Of a DNA stretch of 10,169 nucleotides, positions 5,795-10,169 are shown in pieces. The stretch comes from Propionibacteriaceae bacterium. Lineage in GTDB: Bacteria; Actinomycetota; Actinomycetes; Propionibacteriales; Propionibacteriaceae. The notes below the pieces were generated by a model. It did not search any database and was not told the DNA's origin. It saw only the letters and a program-made list of their open reading frames with translations. Each line of letters opens with the position of its first letter. Positions within the stretch are counted from its first letter, which is position 1. Made by a program: the position numbers and the translations under genes. The stretch is taken from the NCBI GenBank assembly GCA_027346035.1, contig DAIESZ010000085.1, forward strand, positions 1 to 10,169. The letters run 5' to 3'.

Positions 5795-7834
5795 TCAGCT
5801 CACGTAGATCGTGATGGTTGACCCCTGCGGACGCTGCCCCCCGCTCGGAACCTCCTGCGCGACGATGTTGAGTCGCAGCCACGACGGAGTGTTGTACTGC
5901 ACGATGACGCTGAAGCCCGCCTTGGTGAGGATCGAGCGTGCGTGGGACTCGGACTTCAACCGCACGTCGGGCACGGTGACCATGACCGGTCCGAGACTGT
6001 TGACCAGCGAGATCGTGTCGTTGCGGTAGCCGGTGCCGCTGTCGGGGTTCTGCGAGATCACCTGGCCCTCGGGAACCGTCGAGGAGTGCGCGCTCGACAC
6101 CGACACCGTGAAACCGAGCTTCTGCAACGCCGCGGTGGCGTCGGCGATCGGCTTCCCGACCACGGACGGGATGGTGATCGGCTGGCGGCCCTTGCTCACC
6201 ACGAGGTCGATCGCGGTGTCGCGCCGGAGTTCCGTGCCCTGCTTCTGGGACGCCGAGATGACCTGGCCCGACGGCACCGTCTCGCTGTAGGCGGTGGTGA
6301 CCGTGCCGACCGTGAGACTGGCGTTCGTGATTGCCTGCTCGGCGGCGGCCCGGGTGAGGCCGATCACCTGGGGCATGGGATGCCGCTCCGGACCGAGGGA
6401 CACCCAGGCGGCGACCGTTGAGCCCTTGTCGAGGCTGGTGCCCGCCGTGGGAAGGGTGCGGATGACGAGGCCCTTCGAGACGGTCTCGGAGTATTCGTCG
6501 TGGAAGTCGCCGGTCAGATGATTGGCGGTCAGCGTCGATTCGGCGTCCTGCTGGTTCATGCCGGTGATCACCGGGGCGGTCACGATCTGGACCGCCTGCC
6601 ACAGCCGCCAGCCGCCGTACGTACCGAGGGCCAGGAGGACCAGCGCCACCAGGATGACGACGCTGCGCCGACGGCGCCGTCGGGCCACGACGCGCGAGTA
6701 CCGCTCCCCATGGTCGACAGGCGACAGGATCGGGCCGGTGACGGGGGACAGTGCCGAGCGCGGCGTGCGGGGCGTGGACATGCGCGGCAGGTCGCGGAGC
6801 GGGAGCACCGGCCGGGGAACCGGCGACCGGGTGTCCTGCGTGTGCGGAGGGTCCGGGCGGATGGGTTCGGTGGGCGACTCGGGTGAGTGGACCGGGAGCG
6901 GGAGCGCGGCGCCGACCGACGACCACATCTCCTGGGTCAGCGCAGGATCGTCGACGACGCCCTGGTCGAGCGCCCGGCGCACCTGCCGCATCAGCCGCAG
7001 CAACTGGCGGGCGTCGGCCGGACGTTCCGACGGCCGGCGTCTGGTGCAGACGAGCACGAGTGCGTCGAGGTACGGAGGGATCGCCCGACGGGCCGCCTCG
7101 TCGTCGAGTTGGGTCGAGGGCGCCGGAATGTCGTTGTGCACGTGGGAGTACGCGACCTGAATGGGGACGTCGCCGGTGTGCGGCTTCTTGCCGGTGAGCA
7201 TCTCGAACAGCACGACGCCCGTGGAGTACACGTCGCCGCGGGAGTCGGTGTAGCCGGTGGTCACGAGTTCGGGTGGCAGGTAGCTGACCGTGCCCATCAG
7301 CAGGCCCGCCGTCGCGGTGGCGGTCTGGGAGGTGATGGCCCGCGCCAGCCCGAAGTCGGCGACCTTGATCTGGCCGCGGTCGGAGATCAGCACGTTCTCG
7401 GGCTTGATGTCGCGGTGCACGATGCCGGCCTCGTGCGCGCTCGCGAGGGCGTGCACCACCGGCTCGAGCAGGTCGAGCGCGCGGATGGGGTCGAGGGTCC
7501 GTTCGCGGCTGATGACATGCCGCAGGGTCGAGCCATCGACGTACTCCATCACGATGTAGGGGCGCCCGTTGTCGCGGCCCTGATCGAAGACGCTCACGAT
7601 GTGCGGGTTGGTGAGCATCGCCGCCGCCCGCGCCTCACGGTCGAAGCGCCGGGCGAACTCTGCGTCGTCGCCCAGGCCGTCGTGCATCACCTTGACGGCG
7701 ACGGGACGGGCGAGGCGGCGGTCCTGTGCGCGGTACACCGTGGCCATGCCGCCGCGGGCCAGCCTGGACAGGATTTCGTAGCGTCCGTCGAGCACCCGAC
7801 CGACCAGAGGGTCGCCGATACTCGTCATGGTCAC
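5795..7834 (-). CDS. pknL: PknL-like transmembrane Ser/Thr protein kinase with four PASTA repeats
   Basis: A 679-residue membrane kinase. Numbering is from GTG 7834, chosen because GGAG lies 5 bases upstream; GTG 7849 and ATG 7828 are alternatives. The cytoplasmic kinase domain (about 17-285) has the glycine loop LARGGMATVY, Lys48 in AVKVM, Glu67, the catalytic loop HRDIKPEN (140-147, Asp142), DFG (160-162) and a Thr-rich activation loop, so it should be active. A Pro-rich linker (about 305-375) leads to an Arg run and one membrane helix (about 391-408). Outside are four PASTA repeats at about 419-481, 486-549, 553-615 and 619-679; such repeats bind peptidoglycan fragments or lipid II in PknB/PrkC kinases. 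The pknL name rests on kinase-domain likeness and the idsA2-metF neighbourhood. M. tuberculosis PknL is about 400 residues and lacks PASTA repeats, whereas corynebacterial PknL is reported to have them. Rv2175c, the PknL substrate gene next to M. tuberculosis pknL, is not here. Confidence 0.95.
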   Translation of the reverse strand: MTMTSIGDPLVGRVLDGRYEILSRLARGGMATVYRAQDRRLARPVAVKVMHDGLGDDAEFARRFDREARAAAMLTNPHIVSVFDQGRDNGRPYIVMEYVDGSTLRHVISRERTLDPIRALDLLEPVVHALASAHEAGIVHRDIKPENVLISDRGQIKVADFGLARAITSQTATATAGLLMGTVSYLPPELVTTGYTDSRGDVYSTGVVLFEMLTGKKPHTGDVPIQVAYSHVHNDIPAPSTQLDDEAARRAIPPYLDALVLVCTRRRPSERPADARQLLRLMRQVRRALDQGVVDDPALTQEMWSSVGAALPLPVHSPESPTEPIRPDPPHTQDTRSPVPRPVLPLRDLPRMSTPRTPRSALSPVTGPILSPVDHGERYSRVVARRRRRRSVVILVALVLLALGTYGGWRLWQAVQIVTAPVITGMNQQDAESTLTANHLTGDFHDEYSETVSKGLVIRTLPTAGTSLDKGSTVAAWVSLGPERHPMPQVIGLTRAAAEQAITNASLTVGTVTTAYSETVPSGQVISASQKQGTELRRDTAIDLVVSKGRQPITIPSVVGKPIADATAALQKLGFTVSVSSAHSSTVPEGQVISQNPDSGTGYRNDTISLVNSLGPVMVTVPDVRLKSESHARSILTKAGFSVIVQYNTPSWLRLNIVAQEVPSGGQRPQGSTITIYVS

Positions 7835-7887
7835 AACTGCTCCAAACACGGTCGGGGAAGAAGGCCGTGCCAGCCCTATGGGGCTTG

Positions 7888-7893
7888 ATTCTA
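7888..7893 (-). promoter_or_regulatory. Weak -10-like box upstream of pknL
   Basis: TAGAAT on the minus strand (7893-7888) fits TANNNT and lies in the 121-base gap between idsA2 and pknL. It would give a leader of about 45-50 bases before GTG 7834, where GGAG serves as ribosome-binding site. No -35 match lies at the proper spacing (TTGACG is too close), so pknL may instead be read from the idsA2 transcript. Confidence 0.2.
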
Positions 7894-7955
7894 GGACTCC
7901 TCGTCAAGGTTCCCCGACAAGGCACCTCGGCGATCCCCAGGAACGGGACGTGGCC

Positions 7956-9083
7956 TCAGCGGTCGCGGCGGACCGACGCGACCGCGAGCGACCGCAGGGC
8001 GAGGCGCCCGTCATCGCGGAGCGGAAGGTCGTCGAGCGCGGCCAGAGCCCGTTGCAGCCCCGTGTCGATCATCGTCTCGACCCGTTCACGGGCCCCCGAG
8101 TCGGTGATGATCGAGCGCGCCCGGTCGATCTGTGCCGGGTCGAGGTCGGCGTTGCCGAGGAGCGACTGCAGTTCGGCTGCGTCACGGGGGTCGGCCTCGG
8201 CCAGCGCGTGAGCCACGAGGACCGTGCGCTTGCCTTCCCGCAGGTCGTCGCCGGCGGGTTTGCCGGTGAGCGCTTCATCGCCGAACACGCCGAGCAGGTC
8301 GTCGCGGAACTGGAACGCCTGCCCGAGCGGCGACCCGAATCCGGCGAGGCCGGCCACCAGCTCGGGGTCGGACCCCGCGAGGGCGGCGCCGAACTGCACG
8401 GGACGCTGAACGGTGTAGCGGGCCGACTTGTACTCGACCACCCGCTCCGAGAGGGTGAGCGCCTCGGACACGTCGCCGGACAGGGGCGCGTGCTGCGCGA
8501 GAACGTCGAGGAACTGGCCCGCCGTCACCTCGGTGCGCATGGCCTCGATGAGCGGCAGCGCGCCGCTGAGGGCCACCGGGTCGAGCCCGCACTCGGACAG
8601 CTGCTGGGCGCTCCACATGATGAGCAGGTCGCCGAGCAGGATCGCGCCCGCCCGGCCGAAGGTCATCTGGTGCCCGAGGCCGTCCATGTCCCCGTGCAAC
8701 TGCTCGAACTGCCGGTGCGCCGCCGGGACGCCGCGCCGCGTGTCGGAGGCGTCCATGACGTCGTCGTGGATCAGCGCGCTGACGTGCAGCAGGTCGAGGC
8801 TGGCGCACGCGCGCAGCAGGGCGGCCGGGTCGGCGGGTTGGCCGGCGACGGCCGCATATCCCCAGTAGCAGAACGCCGGGCGCAGGCGTTTGCCACCGCC
8901 GGTGAACTGCCGGGCCATGTCGAGCACCGGCGCGAGTTCGGGGCCGATCGCCGCCAACTCGGCTTCCCGTGCGACCAGGAACCCGCTGATCGCCCCCGCG
9001 ATCGCGTCGCGGAAGGACTGGCTCACCGGGTCGGCGGCATCGAAGCCCGGTGCCGGGCGCGGGTCAGGTGTGGCGGTCACCAT
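7956..9083 (-). CDS. idsA2: Polyprenyl (geranylgeranyl-type) diphosphate synthase
   Basis: A 375-residue trans-prenyltransferase that joins isopentenyl diphosphate to allylic diphosphates, supplying isoprenoid chains for carriers or quinones. Blocks in order are GGGKRLRP (62-69), the first Asp-rich motif HDDVMD (Asp107, Asp108, Asp111) followed by the Arg pair in TRRG, Lys219 in YKSARYTVQRP, and the second Asp-rich motif FQFRDDLLGVFGD (Asp261, Asp262). There is no insertion in the first Asp-rich motif, and the residues 5 and 4 before it are the small Ser102 and Ala103, where farnesyl synthases usually have aromatic residues. A product of C20 or longer is therefore likely (inference). The gene name follows M. 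tuberculosis Rv2173, which sits next to the metF-like Rv2172c. ATG 9083 and GTG 9080 are both possible starts; neither has a ribosome-binding site. It is divergent from metF and lies upstream of pknL on the same strand. Confidence 0.93.
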   Translation of the reverse strand: MVTATPDPRPAPGFDAADPVSQSFRDAIAGAISGFLVAREAELAAIGPELAPVLDMARQFTGGGKRLRPAFCYWGYAAVAGQPADPAALLRACASLDLLHVSALIHDDVMDASDTRRGVPAAHRQFEQLHGDMDGLGHQMTFGRAGAILLGDLLIMWSAQQLSECGLDPVALSGALPLIEAMRTEVTAGQFLDVLAQHAPLSGDVSEALTLSERVVEYKSARYTVQRPVQFGAALAGSDPELVAGLAGFGSPLGQAFQFRDDLLGVFGDEALTGKPAGDDLREGKRTVLVAHALAEADPRDAAELQSLLGNADLDPAQIDRARSIITDSGARERVETMIDTGLQRALAALDDLPLRDDGRLALRSLAVASVRRDR

Positions 9084-9085
9084 CT

Positions 9086-9091
9086 GAGCCT
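9086..9091 (-). promoter_or_regulatory. Putative -10 box for a leaderless idsA2 transcript
   Basis: TAGGCT on the minus strand (9091-9086) fits TANNNT and is 6 bases before GTG 9080 and 3 bases before ATG 9083. With the usual spacing, transcription would begin at the GTG, favouring a leaderless mRNA starting there. There is no clear -35 box and no Shine-Dalgarno sequence. The divergent gap to metF is only 48 bases, so promoter elements of both genes must share it. Confidence 0.4.
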
Positions 9092-9119
9092 ATGCGCAGT
9101 CGACGTCCGATTCCTCTCT

Positions 9120-9126
9120 AGGGTGG
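9120..9126 (+). promoter_or_regulatory. Ribosome-binding site that sets the metF start
   Basis: AGGGTGG lies 5 bases before ATG 9132. It overlaps the in-frame GTG 9123, which makes that codon an unlikely start and decides for the ATG. Confidence 0.6.
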
Positions 9127-9131
9127 ACCGC

Positions 9132-10064
9132 ATGCTCGACACCGTTCCGCCCGTCGACCCGGCCACGTCGGGCGTCTCCCTCGCGGGGATCCTCGCCGAT
9201 CGCCGCGCACGCGGGCACAGCCCGGTGTTCGGTTTCGAGTTCTTCCCACCTCGCGACGAGGACGGGTCGCGGCTGCTCGAGCGCTCGGTCGCGGCACTCG
9301 AACCGCTGCATCCCGACTTCGTGTCGGTCACCTACGGCGCCAACGGGTCGAACCGCGACCGCACCCTGGCGGCGACGAAGTTCATGGCCGCGACCCCCTT
9401 CCGGACCGTGGGGCATCTCACCTGCGCGGCCCAGTCACGCGATGAGATCAGCGCCACCATCGACGCGTACGCCGAGGCCGGAATCACCCACATCCTCGCG
9501 GTCAGGGGAGACATGCCTGGTGGGCCCGGCGTCCCGTGGCAGCAGCATCCCGAGGGGTTGGCCAACGCGACCGAACTCGTGCGACTGGTGAAGTCGCGGG
9601 GGGACTTCTGCGTGGGGGTGGCGGCGTTCCCCGACCCGCACCCCGCGACGGCAGACCGTGATCTCGACGCCCGGATCCTCGTCGACAAGGTCGAGGCGGG
9701 TGCGGAGTTCGCGATCACCCAGCTCTTCTTCAGGGCCGACGACTACTTCGCGCTCGTCGAGCGGCTCCGAGCGCTCGGCTGTGACGTGCCGATCATCGCG
9801 GGGATCATGCCGGTGACCAGCGTGAACCAGGTGACGAAGTTCGCCCAGCTGTCGGGTGCCGAGATGCCGACCGCCGTGTCCGACCGGTTGCACGCCGTGG
9901 CCGGCGACGCGGACGCCGTGCGCGAGGTCGGCGCCGAGATCGCCACCGAGCTGGCGGTGGAACTGCTCCGGGGTGGGGCCCCCGGGCTGCAGTTCTTCAC
10001 CCAGAACCGCTCGGTGGCTACCCGAGAGATTCTCGCCAGGCTGCTCGAGAGTCGCCGGTGGTGA
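9132..10064 (+). CDS. metF: 5,10-methylenetetrahydrofolate reductase
   Basis: A 310-residue flavoprotein of the MetF family (E. coli MetF is 296 residues) that reduces 5,10-methylenetetrahydrofolate to 5-methyltetrahydrofolate, the methyl donor for methionine synthesis. Visible family marks are FEFFPPR with Glu36 (matching the catalytic Glu28 of E. coli), VTYGANG (66-72), GHLTC (94-98), AVRGDMP with Asp127 in the FAD/folate site, AITQLFF with Gln197, and GIMPV (224-228). The reading frame stays open for about 1.3 kb upstream, but that part is antisense to idsA2 and shows no homology. ATG 9132 with its ribosome-binding site is the credible start. The last 47 bases overlap, on the opposite strand, the end of the helicase gene. 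This is a bona fide MetF by motif content. Whether it prefers NADH or another reductant, as debated for the mycobacterial proteins, cannot be read here. Confidence 0.96.
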   Translation: MLDTVPPVDPATSGVSLAGILADRRARGHSPVFGFEFFPPRDEDGSRLLERSVAALEPLHPDFVSVTYGANGSNRDRTLAATKFMAATPFRTVGHLTCAAQSRDEISATIDAYAEAGITHILAVRGDMPGGPGVPWQQHPEGLANATELVRLVKSRGDFCVGVAAFPDPHPATADRDLDARILVDKVEAGAEFAITQLFFRADDYFALVERLRALGCDVPIIAGIMPVTSVNQVTKFAQLSGAEMPTAVSDRLHAVAGDADAVREVGAEIATELAVELLRGGAPGLQFFTQNRSVATREILARLLESRRW

Positions 10065-10169
10065 AGGGGTCGACGAGGTCGATCGTGACCAGGCGCTGCG
10101 TCGGCCGGGTGAGCGCCACGTAGAGGACGCGCTCGCCGCCGCTGCTCTCGGTGACGATGTCGTCGGGCG
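10018..10169 (-). CDS. UvrD/HelD-like superfamily 1 helicase, C-terminal fragment
   Basis: Only the last 49 residues are inside the window; the frame is open through the right edge. The fragment contains ERVLYVALTRPTQRLVTID, which matches helicase motif VI of UvrD-type superfamily 1 ATPases (VALTR plus a second Arg), whose arginine acts in ATP hydrolysis. It is followed by a short Asp/Thr-rich tail ending in a TAG stop (10018-10020). The very short tail after motif VI and the TRPTQRL form resemble HelD/HelR-type ATPases that recycle RNA polymerase, more than UvrD or PcrA, which have longer C-terminal tails. That finer call is tentative because the diagnostic N-terminal part is outside. It overlaps the 3' end of metF tail to tail by 47 bases. 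Confidence 0.78.
   Translation of the reverse strand, partial: PDDIVTESSGGERVLYVALTRPTQRLVTIDLVDPFTTGDSRAAWRESLG

Noticed and set aside
5778..6926. 382-codon minus-strand frame overlapping pknL
   Set aside because: It is an alternative frame of the PASTA region rich in Pro, Arg and His. The PASTA repeats in the pknL frame are clear.
7180..7290. PPE instead of the common APE motif in the PknL kinase, as a possible sign of a pseudokinase
   Set aside because: Bacterial Ser/Thr kinases often have SPE or PPE here, and Lys48, Asp142 and DFG are all present.
7871..7886. AGCCC-TATG-GGGCT hairpin between pknL and idsA2 as a terminator
   Set aside because: The stem is only 5 bp and has no U-tract in the direction of transcription; chance occurrence is likely in this composition.
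7903..7916. GGAAC-like sequence as an ECF sigma factor -35 element upstream of pknL
   Set aside because: No matching -10 element (CGTT/GTT type) lies 16-17 bases downstream on the minus strand.
7827..9131. Long plus-strand open frame continuous with metF, suggesting a 745-residue fusion protein
   Set aside because: The upstream part is antisense to the well-supported idsA2 gene, is Arg- and Gly-rich without recognisable motifs, and metF has a good ribosome-binding site and start at 9132. It is a G+C-driven shadow frame.
1..10169. CRISPR array, tRNA/rRNA, insertion sequence, prophage or defence system
   Set aside because: No spaced repeat array, transposase-like frame, tRNA-like fold or defence protein motif was seen. 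The genes are core metabolism and signalling.

Overview
The window is chromosomal DNA from a high-G+C actinobacterium (Actinomycetota). It is strongly G+C-rich, with almost all third codon positions G or C. It carries an actinobacterial set of neighbours: an acyltransferase, a MacS/MacR-type two-component pair, class II DAHP synthase, a PASTA-containing PknL-like kinase, a polyprenyl diphosphate synthase and methylenetetrahydrofolate reductase. The order and orientation plsC(+), aroG(+), pknL(-), idsA2(-), metF(+) match, in mirror image, the Rv2182c-Rv2172c region of Mycobacterium tuberculosis as I remember it. The macSR pair between plsC and aroG is instead reminiscent of Streptomyces (SCO2120/SCO2121). 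I cannot fix the genus. A Mycobacteriales or Propionibacteriales/Nocardioides-type host is possible.

Layout. The 3' part of plsC (2-613) is followed after 8 bases by macS (622-1776). A 155-base leader rich in hairpins and repeats then precedes macR (1932-2594). After a G+C hairpin and a leaderless-type promoter comes aroG (2655-4040), the first enzyme of the shikimate pathway. A small metallo-beta-lactamase-fold hydrolase (4082-4726) follows on the same strand. It converges on a ten-helix EamA/DMT exporter (4783-5694, minus). Upstream of the exporter, on the minus strand, lie pknL (5795-7834), a membrane Ser/Thr kinase with four extracellular PASTA repeats, and idsA2 (7956-9083), a prenyl diphosphate synthase. 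metF (9132-10064) is divergent from idsA2. Its 3' end overlaps, tail to tail, the last codons of a UvrD/HelD-like helicase (10018-10169, minus).

How the genes relate. Most are core functions: phospholipid synthesis (plsC), envelope-related signalling (macSR, pknL), isoprenoid carriers (idsA2), aromatic amino acids (aroG) and one-carbon metabolism (metF). There is no mobile element, CRISPR array, tRNA, rRNA or obvious defence gene, and no gene-free gap above 300 bases. I see no unknown multi-gene system. The most unusual material is non-coding: the macS-macR gap, with a 19-bp direct repeat at 21-bp period and a 6-2-6 palindrome overlapping the macR ribosome-binding site. There is also a recurring TANNNT-N6/7-start-codon arrangement suggesting leaderless mRNAs for aroG, the exporter and idsA2. 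The exporter gene also starts with an A/T-rich codon stretch unlike its neighbours.
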